In this document: in pieces, positions 48,206 to 58,383 of the stretch
Numbering within the stretch: the stretch's first letter is position 1
How the letters are laid out: the number at the start of each line of letters is the position of its first letter
From: Chelonoidis abingdonii
Taxonomy: Eukaryota; Chordata; Testudines; Testudinidae
Reading direction: 5' to 3'
DNA: 64,000 nt
Assembly: GCF_003597395.2 (NCBI RefSeq)
Contig: NC_133771.1
Location: 54,849,475 to 54,913,474 of the forward strand
The notes under the pieces: model-generated
What the model was told of the DNA's origin: nothing
What the model saw: the letters and a program-made list of their open reading frames with translations, nothing else
Database searches by the model: none
Position numbers and translations under genes: made by a program

Positions 48206-50083
48206 GGGTATATCTACACTATGGGATTATTCCGATTTTACATAAACCAGTTTTGTAAAACAGAGTGTATAAAGTCGAGTGCACACGGTCACACTAAGCC
48301 TTTAATTCGGCGGTGTGCGTCCGTGTACCGAGCCTAGAGTCGATTTCCGGAGTGTTTCACTGTGGGTAGCTATCCCGTAGCTATCCCATAGTTCCCGCAG
48401 TCTCCCCCACCCATTGGAATTCTGGGCTGAGATCCCAGTGCAAAAACAGTGTCACGAGTGATTCTGGATAAATGTCGTCACTCAATCCTTCCTCCATTAA
48501 AGCAACAGCAGACAATCATTTCGCTCCCTTTTTCCCTGGATTGCCCTGGCAGACGCCATACCATGACAACCATGGAGCCCGTTTTGCCTTGTCACTGTCA
48601 CTGTATGTGTACTGGATGCTGCTGACAGATGTGGTACTGCAGTGCTACACAGCAGCATTCATTTGCCTTTGCAAGGTAGCAGAGATGATTAAATCCCTAT
48701 TGCACCATCTGCCATTGTAAATTGGTGATGAGATGACGGTTATCAGTCGTTTTGTACCATCAGCTGCTGTCATGGGTGCTCCTGGCTGGCCTCGCTGAGG
48801 TCGGCCGGGGTGCATGGACAAAAATGGGAATGACTCCCCAGGTCATTCCCTTCTTTATGTTTTGTCTAAAAATAGAGTCAGTCCTGCCTAGAATATGGAG
48901 CAAGTGTACTAGAGAACCAGATATCCCACAGAAATGATGATCTGCATGCCATTTTAGGGGGTGCCCCTCCAACAAGCCCACCCATTGCTTCCCTCCTCCC
49001 CCAATCCTCCTGGGCTACCGTGGCAGTGTCCCCCCATTTGTGTGATGAAGTAATAAAAAATGCAGGAATAAGAAACACTGACTTTTTAGTGAGATAANNN
49101 NNNNNNNNNNNNNNNNNNNNNNNNNNNNNNNNNNNNNNNNNNNNNNNNNNNNNNNNNNNNNNNNNNNNNNNNNNNNNNNNNNNNNNNNNNNNNNNNNNNN
49201 NNNNNNNNNNNNNNNNNNNNNNNNNNNNNNNNNNNNNNNNNNNNNNNNNNNNNNNNNNNNNNNNNNNNNNNNNNNNNNNNNNNNNNNNNNNNNNNNNNNN
49301 NNNNNNNNNNNNNNNNNNNNNNNNNNNNNNNNNNNNNNNNNNNNNNNNNNNNNNNNNNNNNNNNNNNNNNNNNNNNNNNNNNNNNNNNNNNNNNNNNNNN
49401 NNNNNNNNNNNNNNNNNNNNNNNNNNNNNNNNNNNNNNNNNNNNNNNNNNNNNNNNNNNNNNNNNNNNNNNNNNNNNNNNNNNNNNNNNNNNNNNNNNNN
49501 NNNNNNNNNNNNNNNNNNNNNNNNNNNNNNNNNNNNNNNNNNNNNNNNNNNNNNNNNNNNNNNNNNNNNNNNNNNNNNNNNNNNNNNNNNNNNNNNNNNN
49601 NNNNNNNNNNNNNNNNNNNNNNNNNNNNNNNNNNNNNNNNNNNNNNNNNNNNNNNNNNNNNNNNNNNNNNNNNNNNNNNNNNNNNNNNNNNNNNNNNNNN
49701 NNNNNNNNNNNNNNNNNNNNNNNNNNNNNNNNNNNNNNNNNNNNNNNNNNNNNNNNNNNNNNNNNNNNNNNNNNNNNNNNNNNNNNNNNNNNNNNNNNNN
49801 NNNNNNNNNNNNNNNNNNNNNNNNNNNNNNNNNNNNNNNNNNNNNNNNNNNNNNNNNNNNNNNNNNNNNNNNNNNNNNNNNNNNNNNATTTGCAGCTACA
49901 CTAACCCTAATCCGACATGGCAATACCGATTTCAGCGCTACTCCCCTCATCGAGGAGGAGTACAGAAATCAGTTTAAAGAGCCTTTTATATCGATATAAA
50001 GGGCTTCATTGTGTGGATGGGTGCAGGGTTAAATCGGTTTAACGCTGCTAAATTGGGTTTAAACATGTAGTGTAGACCAGGCC
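48206..50083 (+). mobile_element. PIF/Harbinger transposon, copy 3, contains a gap
   Basis: Left end 'gggtatatctacactatggg', right end 'tgtagtgtagaccaggcc' (50083). The CpG-rich left segment (48230-48890) parallels 21330-21950 of copy 2. 48950-49080 is the inverse of the usual Myb-gene 3' region. Bases 49098-49887 are N. From 49888 the standard right end follows. No coding region is visible outside the gap. Confidence 0.82.
49098..49887. other. Assembly gap (790 N)
   Basis: A run of N inside Harbinger copy 3. Confidence 0.99.
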
Positions 50084-50112
50084 TGTATCAGCAAAAACAG
50101 CAAGGAGATCTT

Positions 50113-50439
50113 GTGGCACTTCAGAGACTAACAAATGTATTTGGGCATAAGCTTTTGTGGGTTAAAACCCACGTCATCAGATGGCCTAATCACATCAGCC
50201 ACACCATCAGGGGATCGTTCACCTGCACATCTACCAATGTGATATATGCCATCATGTGCCAGCAATGCCCCTCTGACATGTACATTGGCCAAACTGGACA
50301 GTCTCTGTGCAAAAGAATAAATGGAAACAAATCAGACATCAAGAATTGTAACCTTCAAAAAGCAGTAGGAGAGCACCTCAATCTCCCTGGACACTCAATA
50401 ACAGACTTAAAAGTAGGAATTCTTCAACAAAAAACTTAA
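50113..50439 (+). pseudogene. Penelope GIY-YIG endonuclease remnant
   Basis: Family-like sequence starts around 50188 and reads CTSTNVIYAIMCQQCPSDMY then IGQTGQSLCKRINGNKSDIK and AVGEHLNLPGHSITDLKVGI. The VIY...YIG pair defines the GIY-YIG nuclease fold. The C..C pair and the following Arg and His positions (KRI, GEH) fit the endonuclease domain at the C-terminus of Penelope-like elements. The ATG at 50113 lies in the inverted terminal repeat, so the first 25 residues are not original coding sequence. A frameshift near 50430 cuts off the tail, traces of which continue to about 50545. Confidence 0.82.
50143..50183 (-). ncRNA. Decayed hammerhead-like motif, left inverted terminus
   Basis: On - it reads CTGATGA (50180-50174), then a perfect hairpin GTGGGTTTTAACCCAC (50172-50157), then AAAA where GAAA is needed (50156-50153), then GCTTATGCCC. 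The core G is mutated, so activity would be lost. Confidence 0.4.
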
Positions 50440-50700
50440 ACAGGCTTCAACGAGAAACTGCAGAACTGGAATTAATTTGCAAACTGGACACCATCAAATT
50501 AGGCCTGAATAAAAACTGGGAGTGGATGGGTCACTGCAAAAAGTAATTTCCCCTCTGCTATACTCACACCTTCTTGTCAACTGTTGGAAATGGAGTATAT
50601 CCACCTTAATTGAATTGGCCTCGTTAGCACTGAGCCCACAGTTGGTAAGGCAACTCCCATCTTTTCATATATATAATGCTTACTGTATTTTTCACTCCAT

Positions 50701-50740
50701 GCATCTGATGAAGTGGGTTTTAGCCCGTGAAAGCTTACGC
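50701..50740 (+). ncRNA. Candidate hammerhead ribozyme in Penelope terminal repeat
   Basis: CTGATGA (50705-50711), a stem II hairpin GTGGG...CCCGT with two G-U pairs (50713-50728), then GAAA (50729-50732) and GCTT. Stem I would pair GCAT (50701-50704) with ACGC (50737-50740), with one mismatch. Stem III is only the palindrome AGCT, so cleavage would need a dimer. Hammerhead motifs are established in the terminal repeats of Penelope-like elements. Activity of this copy is an inference. Confidence 0.5.
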
Positions 50741-50790
50741 CCAAATAAATTTGTTAGTCTCTAAGGTGCCACAAGGCCTTCTTGTTGTAT

Positions 50791-52490
50791 AAGGTTGTTT
50801 TTGTTTTCAATTGCTATATACTTTTGTTAGAGAAGGCGAGGTCAATGTGCCTTTCATTTGAAGTGGAAGGTGGTGAAGTTTGTTATGATCTTTAGTTTTT
50901 GGGAGAGTTTGTTCAACAGTCTTGGACCAGTCTCCAAAAAAGTTCTGTCTCCTGCACAGATGAGGTTTACCCTTATCATAGAGAGTTCCATTGTGCCAGA
51001 GAAGTGTAGCTGTTGACCTCATTCTTCATATCAGAATTTTAAGTGCTCTTTAATATTTCTGGGGCTTTTCCCATAGGCTTTTCTATGGCACTGAACATTA
51101 TAGAATGGCGTGCTTGACAAACATTAATGAATTCATTTTCATTATAACCTGTAAGGTAAGGGGGTGGTTTTGTCCATATTTTACAGATGGAAAACTGAAG
51201 CAGAGACAGATTGAAGTTAAAAGTATCCACTAATTTTGGCTGCTCAATTTGAGAAGTTTAGGATCTGATTTCCAGAGTACTTAGCACGCAATTTAAAGCA
51301 CTTTATACATTCAAATCACAGATCTCATTGATTTCAACTGCAGCTGTGAATACTTAATCCCAGGTGTCTGAAGCTGGACATCTGGAAATGAGGAACACAT
51401 GATTAGTGCCTACCTATGAAGAGTTGGGTTTAAGTTATGTGCTTAGCATCACAAAGGAATTCAGTGGCAGGGGTAGAATCAGACTTTCCAGGGGTGGTAT
51501 TCAATTACCTTAACCATGAAACTATCCTTTGTTATCCTACAATCCTCTGCCTCATTCACTGCACACCTTCTGATTTCTACCACAAATGAGGATGTGGTCC
51601 TAGAGATAACTGCCTTATTTATTATACAACCCTGATTTAGTCCTTGAGCACTGACCATCCATGGCACTGAATGAGTCAGGGGTCCTGTGGAAAAACACAG
51701 TTTTTGATCATGGAAATAAAGACAGTATCATAGTGCATATGCAGAAGGGAGCAAATGAAGGTTATGCAAGCATTTAAGCAATAAAATAACTAATAGCAGT
51801 GGTAGATTTTCCTCCTCTATATGGATCAGCACCAGAGAGGGATGAGGCACATATTTTACCAGTTGATTTCATATTTTCTAACAGGACAGGAATGGTGGGA
51901 CTCAGATCTTGGGTTCAATTCCAGTTTCTGAAAGAATGTGTTCTAGTGGGCATATACCCTTCTATCCTTGTTCCCTTAAGCCTAACACTTTCTGCTTATA
52001 TCTGTTTCACTTCTCCATCCACCCAGCCCAGTTCTTGTCCCTTCTGTGTTTCACTCAGGCTACTTCTTCTCTCTTCACAATATCTGGGCACCAGCCACAA
52101 AAGCACTGAGAGCACAGAAGAGAGAGATTCCCTGCTCTCAGTTTGGTGACACCGCATCTGGGAACAGAAATTGCCGGGTAAGTCCTGCTGGCACCTGAAT
52201 ACCTGGGATAGAGCATGCCCAAAGTTCATGGAAACTTCAAATAATTTAACTGCCAAACTCTCACAAGTCTCTACTGGGTGTGTGTGAACAGTTATTTTTC
52301 AGAGTCTTATAACTTTAGCCAGTTGTCAGGTATTTCTCATGGGAAACGCAAAACACTCTTCCCTGACGCTAAGATGACTTCCCTACCAAATTTCAAATTC
52401 TTGCCCTAAAGCATGGACATACTAGAAATTCAAAATGTTGAATTAACAGTTTAATATAGGCAAATCTATCTATTTTTTTCCCCTTACCAC
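50791..52490. other. Nothing firmly recognised
   Basis: 51240-51400 ('ggatctgatttccagagtac', 'ttgatttcaactgcagctgtg') resembles an old dispersed repeat. No gene. Confidence 0.4.
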
Positions 52491-52498
52491 ATTCTCAG

Positions 52499-52778
52499 GT
52501 CTGGTCTACACAAGAAAATGAAGTCAGTTTAACCATGTCAGCCAGAAGTATGAAAAATCCACATCCCTAAGCAGGGTTGTTAAGATGATCTAGTTCCTGT
52601 TGTAGACAGCAGTAGGTTGATGGAATAATTCTTCTGTTGATCTAGCTATTGCCCTTAGGGAGGTAGATTAACTACGCTGACAGGAGGACCCCTCCTGTCA
52701 ATGTATGTAGTATCTACACTCAAGCACTACAGCAGCAAAGCTACAATGACACTGCTGTAGTATTTTAAGTGTAGACAT
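52499..52778. mobile_element. hAT-type MITE
   Basis: Left end 'gtctggtctacacaagaaaa', right end 'ttttaagtgtagacat'. The flanks attctcag (52491-52498) and atcctcag (52779-52786) are an 8-bp duplication with one mismatch. No coding capacity. Confidence 0.75.
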
Positions 52779-52819
52779 ATCCTCAGAACTAGCTGAACTG
52801 TTACAACTGACACTTTCCA

Positions 52820-52850
52820 AAAAATAAAATAAAATAAAATAAAATAAAAA
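52820..52850. repeat. (AAAAT)n microsatellite
   Basis: About six units of AAAAT with a slight A-rich extension. Confidence 0.85.
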
Positions 52851-52881
52851 TCGATATAAGGCATATACCTGTTATGGAAAA

Positions 52882-53376
52882 TTGAAGGCTGAGTGGTTAA
52901 AGTTTGGCAAACAACTTAAAAATAGTCTTCTAATGGAAGTGCTGGGCAACCTGAAGTATAGATGGTGCTACCTTTCTCTGCCTATATTAACATTTCCTTT
53001 GGCTTCTTATAGATTTATTTCTTCAAAAACTCTAGCAGTTTTCATAGGTAGTCTGCACCTCACACTAGTGTATTTCAAGTCAACAGCAGTTATTATTTTA
53101 AAAGATAAAAGCAAGAATATAACTGTGACGTATGACTATATGCTCTGTCCCGCCTGCCCACAATTAAAACTTCACAGCTGGGAAATGACAGTAAATCTTA
53201 TCTTTCCCAGAGATAGAGTCTTCACCATTTCATATCTGCAACAGAAAACTTCCTCTGCTAGTAACTGGATGCTGACAAGAAACCTGTGGGAATTCAAATC
53301 ACTAGGAGAAAATTCAGAAAATACAGTGGATGTTTATAAAAGGAGATTTGTAATGACATCATTTAGCACTGTATAG
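52882..53376 (+). CDS. Unassigned 164-codon ORF (probably not a gene)
   Basis: Longest gap-free open frame on the + strand in this window, in AT-rich DNA outside recognised repeats. The translation is mixed in composition, with a hydrophobic middle, a CPAC pair and two Trp, and has no low-complexity bias. No family is recognised. A 3' splice acceptor-like sequence ('cctttggcttcttatag') lies inside at about 53010, which could make 53013 onward an exon, but no matching donor was found. By length alone an ORF of this size can arise by chance in 64 kb read in six frames. Confidence 0.15.
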   Translation: MKAEWLKFGKQLKNSLLMEVLGNLKYRWCYLSLPILTFPLASYRFISSKTLAVFIGSLHLTLVYFKSTAVIILKDKSKNITVTYDYMLCPACPQLKLHSWEMTVNLIFPRDRVFTISYLQQKTSSASNWMLTRNLWEFKSLGENSENTVDVYKRRFVMTSFSTV

Positions 53377-53999
53377 TGCCACTGTAACCTCTGTTAAAGT
53401 ACAAATACATTCTGATTCTAAGTTCTGTTTTCCAAAAAATAAAATCTCTGGAGCAACTGAAGTTGGAATTACTTCACTGTGAAACTAGGCAAGGGCACAA
53501 ATATTCCCCACAGAACTACACAACAGAAAGCTATGTATGGGCGAGGAGAGGCATTCTAACACCATTTTAAGGGGCTGTTTTATTAGCAAACACAGATTCT
53601 ATAGGTCTCAGAAAGATAAATCCTTCTAATAAGTCTGATGAATTGGACTTTGTTGAGATTAGAGGGAATTTTAAGAATAGACTGCATTGACCTCTCATTC
53701 AGAATTGGAAAGACTCAGCTTTGCTTCATGTTGGGAATCAGAGCACTGAAAAACTAATATGTTCAATCCCCAATTTAAATGCACAGGTAAAAGCTTCATT
53801 CTTTTACTGAAGGCAAGTTGGAAGATTACAAATAATATTTTAAATGGATCCTGGTTTTGATTATGATTTATTTTATGTTTTATTATAATTATGATGGGTA
53901 TATTTGTATTCCCCACTTTACTCTCTTCATTCCCATAACTGATTATCTATACAGATGTTGAGATCCACAGGTATCTTCACCTGAGCCAATTCATCTTTA
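53377..53999. other. Nothing recognised
   Basis: AT-rich DNA without a domain-like ORF. Confidence 0.45.
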
Positions 54000-54990
54000 A
54001 ATTCTTCTCACAGGCCTCTCCAGAACTGTGTGTACAGCTGTGCCCCCTTGTTCCAATCTGTATGGTTGTGAGGTGGCAGAATTGCACTTCATAGAACCCT
54101 ACAGTCCCCTGCCCCAATCAGAGCTTTCTTAGGGCAGCCTCTGCACTTCACACTTGATGCAGATCATCCAATGGCATTAGCACGGCTTGAAAGAAGACAG
54201 AAGAGGGAAGCCCAGTGTAATGCTTTACCAGAAGTCAGACTGATAATCAAGCTCACCTTTGTATGATCAGTAGTGTTTGACAGAGGATGCACCATGAACA
54301 GGAGGTTTATAAAACCCCAGAATTGCTGGCGATTACCATCAAACCGTTCTGGCAGATGGATCAAGGAACAGTGCTCTGTGAGATGTGTCTGGAGTGTGAT
54401 ATTTTTGGAATGCAACTGTCTCACCTGCTCCTGCAATAGCTGGTTCTCTGAGGTCAGCTGGGTGACCCAGGTCTGCAGAGCTTGATTATCCGCCTGAAGG
54501 TGAGTGGCCCACTCAAGTATGTACAGTACTCCCAAAGGATTAACCACGTCCATTTTGCCACCGGATCCTCTCCTCTGGCCTAAGTGGTTCATGCAAACTA
54601 TCATGGCCAAGAATTCAGTGGTCAGACATAATGAGAAGGAGTTGGGTGTCAGGCCAGGGCAGATACAAGGAGATCAGAATCTGAGATATGCCAGAAGGTA
54701 GAATGAGGGTCAGTTGTCAGGAGGCAGTCAGGGTCAGGTTCCTCAGAGATCAGAGTAAGGCAATAGGAGCATGTACTGCAGGGGAAGCAGTTCTAAGCAG
54801 GAGAAACCCAGCTGCATGTATGATTTCCTGTTCCAGTGCTCAGGTTAAATGCAAACAGAGAACCAATCAGGACATCGAGAATCCTGCCAGTATGATGCCA
54901 GGATTGGAGTCCTCTGTCAGTTCTGACAACTGTTGGCAGGTTGGAACTTACTGGATCCTGGGAATCCTGTAGCCTAGGATGTGGCATCTG
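54000..54990 (-). mobile_element. Ty3/Gypsy retrotransposon fragment (leader and gag)
   Basis: On - the order is a GC-moderate untranslated leader (54990-54610) followed by a gag reading frame (54610-54164). 54720-54990 has the look of an LTR/leader but its ends were not resolved. No pol follows downstream of 54000. The fragment belongs to a different Gypsy lineage from those at 33-36 and 40 kb. Confidence 0.6.
54164..54610 (-). pseudogene. Gypsy gag-like protein, N-terminal part
   Basis: 148 open codons. An N-terminal coiled coil reads LEWATHLQADNQALQTWVTQ and then LTSENQLLQEQVRQLHS, with a clear heptad pattern. The capsid start HLPERFDGNRQQFWGFINLL then follows, and after it MVHPLSNTTDHTKVSLIISL with TSGKALHWASL. 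This is the retrotransposon gag domain found in sushi-type Gypsy elements and in the domesticated RTL/PEG10-like genes. The family domain continues well beyond this point, but here the frame ends in unrelated residues (FCLLSSRANAIG), so it is truncated. It may be a fossil gag rather than a domesticated gene. Confidence 0.75.
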
Positions 54991-55816
54991 CAGTCCCTAG
55001 TAACTGGTTAATCTGGGACTCAGGAGGCTTTAGTTCAGTTCAGTGCTCCACCTGGGTGACAAAAGGCATATCTGTCTCTTTATCTTTCAGTTTCCTGTCT
55101 CCCAAATGGAGCTGATACTACTCATCATCATTGTGTGTGTGTGTGTGTGCGCATTTGTAAATACCTTAAAGATTGTGAGGTGCTCAAACACCATGGTGTT
55201 GGGAGCCATGTAAGTACCACAGTACAACTACACATATTCCTTCAATGTAGGACCCTCAAGCAAGTACATTTGTCATTAATAAATGCTGCAGGTCATTTTG
55301 CAGGTGTGAAAAGACTGTGGATAAGCAGACACTACAAGCCTGTTTGAAATCACGTGAAAAAACTGTGGTCATTTTATCACTGTAGCATCTTTGAAAAAAA
55401 AGCTAGAAAATCCCGATTGAGCTGCAGAAAACCATGCTAAAACATTAACTAATGCTGCAGGTTATAACTCATTGAAAATCTACCTATTATGTGCTTGAAT
55501 GATCCTGGAAATGAGAAAGCTGAATACATAGGCAAGTACAAGACAGACAAGGCAGATACTATCCTGACCTCTGCTCATTCTAATCTGATAGCCATTTTGG
55601 TTATCTTTTCCATTCATCTGAAATGGTCACCTGAGAAGTCAATTCATTAATGTATCATTATGTTAGGGCTTAGAACACATTTAGCAGGTACAAGTTTTGC
55701 TGGAGAAATACAGACCTAACTTGAAAACAAATGAGACACAGAAACAGTAACACCAGCAAAGAACAAGGAGAAAGGAAAAAAAAGAGATAACTCTCAATCT
55801 ATTTAGGAGTTGGAAA
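54991..55816. other. No gene; contains a (TG)n microsatellite
   Basis: (TG)n lies at 55131-55149. The rest is AT-rich without recognisable features. Confidence 0.5.
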
Positions 55817-56427
55817 TGTGGCAAATTGCCGGTATTGTTCTCTGGGTCTCGCGCTTTCTCTTCTCTGGGGTAGGTTCAGGGCGATATTGCTTGCCTCTGA
55901 ACCAGTTCTTAATCACTCCCCTAGTGTCCTTGGAGGAGGGGAGTGGAGAGGGAGGGACCTGGGCCCGCCCTCTACTCCAGGTCCCAACCCAGGGGCCCTG
56001 GGGTTGTGGTGAACCACTTGACTAGCGGTTTCTTCCCCTGGGTTACTTCCCTCTCATACCCGTCAGCTTGTGAAGGGCTTCTCGCCTCTCTTCTATACAA
56101 GCCTGGTGCCCCTTACCTAGGGTTTCTGTTGGGCTTCCCAATCCACCGCAGCACTCCTCCAAACCTTCTATTTCTCTCTGGACAAACTCTTCTCTTCTGC
56201 AATCTGCACTCTGCTCCAATCCAACCTTTCTCCTTCAACTACCACACCCTGTCTGACTGAAGCAGGGGTTTATATCCCATGACTGGAGTCAGGTGCTCTA
56301 AGTGGAGTCAGGTGCTCTAAGTGGAGTCAGGTGCTCTAGTTAATCTAAAGCAAACCTTCCTCCCTTGGCAGGGAATAAGGCCCCCTGCTAACACTCTTAT
56401 GCTGCCCTCTGGCCATGCTGTATCACA
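55817..56427 (-). mobile_element. Solo LTR of a separate family ('TGTGATACAGCATGG')
   Basis: On - it starts TGTGATACAGCATGGCC (56427) and ends 'ggcaatttgccaca' (55817). GAAA on both sides (55813-55816 and 56428-56431) is a 4-bp target duplication. A TATAAA box lies on - at 56274-56269, and three tandem 19-bp units just upstream of it (56284-56338) look like U3 enhancer repeats. Overlapping ORFs in the GC-rich half are not genes. Confidence 0.82.
56284..56338 (-). promoter_or_regulatory. Tandem 19-bp U3 repeats upstream of LTR TATA box
   Basis: Three copies of 'tggagtcaggtgctctaag' (plus orientation) lie about 10-65 bp upstream of the - strand TATA box. On - each unit has the E-box CACCTG followed by TGACTCC, one base from an AP-1 site. 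Confidence 0.6.
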
Positions 56428-57512
56428 GAAATAAAAGAATAATTTGATCAACTAATGAGTTGGCAGCATTTCTAGATTCAGCTTTTAAGGGGAAAACTGA
56501 AACCATAGTTCAACAGGAGACAGATTCTGATCTGTTCTTGACAGCTAAATAATACATCTTCTGCCAGCTCCTCCTTCAAAGGCAATCCATGTGTACATTT
56601 CATAAAATAAGTTTTCTGATGTAGAGCATAAGAAAGTTGTACAGAAAACAAAAATTGTAGATGTTTAAATGCAGAAAAGGTTTAACACTGTATTGATCTC
56701 TAATAAATGGTGGTCAAGGCTGAGCTGGTGATATCTGTTATTAGACCAACAAATAAGTGTTAATCTCCTGCTTTAAACATATGACTGTTCTCTCTCCCTT
56801 GTGGAACACTCCAGTTGGAAATCTATTGTTCTGTGGACTGCAGTAAGAAGGATATCATTCTTTATTAAATTGCATAGATTTTTTAGAGTAACTTCTATAG
56901 AAACGAACATGGCTTATAACACCAATTGCAATGATCTCATTTGAAAATCGAGCTACTTTTTTGATACCTAAATAGGTGTTGAACTCTCCTGAAAATCTGG
57001 CTTTTGTTGTGGTTTCTGAGCTCTGCTTAAATTAGTCTATGTTGTGGACTATTCCATGGATAGGAAAAAAGACTCTGCAGAATCAGACCAGTACCCCAAT
57101 TTAGTGAAAGATATAGTGTACAGTTGAGAGTCACAGTGCAAGGATTTGCATACTGTTGGGTTAGGAATAGTTCCCAGCCATTTGCAAATCAAGATCTTTA
57201 TACCGCCCCTGGGTTCTCTATTCACACTGTTCAGTTATAATTTATATAATTTGTCATTTTTTTAATTGAAATTTCAACTGCAGTTACTTTAGTCCTGGCT
57301 TAGCAATCAACTTCATGTTCAGTAGAATAAAAATGGGTTTTAGAATAATATTTTCATTATTTCCTTTAATTATATCTTTTATATAATTGTAATACAATTA
57401 AATAAAATAAAATTATTTTGTCAAGGGAATGTTTAGATTTTAGCTCAGATAGCCATTATGTATGCTACTGACAGTAGTCTATTCAAATTTAAAGTTTAGG
57501 TACTTATCCTGG
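56428..57512. other. Nothing recognised
   Basis: AT-rich, with a strongly A+T-biased patch at 57230-57420. No gene. Confidence 0.5.
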
Positions 57513-58383
57513 TGTCATAGTATAATTCCTCAATCTGAAACTTAGAGTTCAAATATGAGGTACTAGAATAAATTCCTCTAAGCTTATTTAGCAACTTAGA
57601 TCTGATAGCGCTGCCACCAGCCAAAAATTCCAGTGTTTGGCTCACTCTGGTCTCCCCAAAACCTTCCCTGGGGGACCCCAAGACTCAGATGCCCTGAGTC
57701 TCACAACCACACAAAGGGAACTACCCCACTTCCCTTCCCCTCTTACCTCCTCCCAGGCTTCCCCCCCTGGGTTACCCTGGAAGATTACTGTACTTAAACT
57801 CCTTGAATTACAAAACAGAGAGGACAATTCACCTTCCCCCCTCCTTCTTTTTCCCCCTCCCAGTCTTTCCCTGAGAGAGACAGTAATCCTGGCACAGAGA
57901 TTCCTATCCCCTTGAGCCTCAACTAGAAAAGAAAATGCAACAAGTTTTTAAAAAGAAAGCTTTATATAAAAAGAAAGAAAAAGACATAAAAATGGTCTCT
58001 GTATCAAGGTGACAATATACAGGGTCATTGGCTTAAAAGAAAACAAAATGAATAAACAGCCTTATTCAAAAAGAAATACAATTGAAAACATTCCAGCAAA
58101 CTACACACATGTAAATACAAAAACAATATAAAAACCTATATTGTCTTATACCTGTACTTACAATTGGGAAACAGAAGATTAGAAAGCCTGAAGGTAGAGA
58201 GATCCTCTCTCAGAGCCGAGAGAGCACTAGAGACACAGACAAAAGAACACACACCCAGAAATTCCCTCCCTGAGCTTTGAAAAATCCGGTTTCCTGATTG
58301 GTCCTCTGGTCATGTGTTTGGTTCCCTTTGTTAACCCTTTACAGGTAAAAGAAACATTAACCCTTAGCTATCTATTTATGACA
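57513..58383 (-). mobile_element. Solo LTR, family 'TGTCATAAACAG', copy 4
   Basis: On - it begins 'tgtcataaatagatagctaa' (58383) and ends at 57513. The flanks cctgg (57508-57512) and cctgg (58384-58388) are a perfect 5-bp duplication. 'ggttaacaaagggaaccaaa' and 'gaccagaggaccaatcagga' match copy 1. Length 871 bp, with GC-rich blocks at 57640-57900 absent from copy 3. Confidence 0.88.

Larger units (their letters stand above)
48178..50790 (+). mobile_element. Penelope-like retroelement with inverted termini, split by Harbinger copy 3
   Basis: The left piece 'ttcagagtggtagccatgtt' (48178-48205) continues after the Harbinger insertion as 'tgtatcagcaaaaacagcaa' (from 50084). The segment 50101-50183 is the inverse of 50697-50785. 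Both contain 'ttgtggcac..gagactaacaaat' and a 'ccc..cacttcatcagatg' type hairpin, so the element is flanked by inverted copies of its terminal repeat. Between them lies the end of a GIY-YIG coding region. The reverse transcriptase is absent, so it is a heavily 5'-truncated copy. Confidence 0.75.

Noticed and set aside
49015..49950. 311-codon - strand ORF across the second gap
   Set aside because: Same artefact of N.
50522..50764. 80-codon ORF before the Penelope terminal repeat
   Set aside because: Out of frame with the GIY-YIG domain and runs into the non-coding terminal repeat.
55810..56260. Overlapping + strand ORFs of 71 and 105 codons
   Set aside because: They lie antisense inside a solo LTR.
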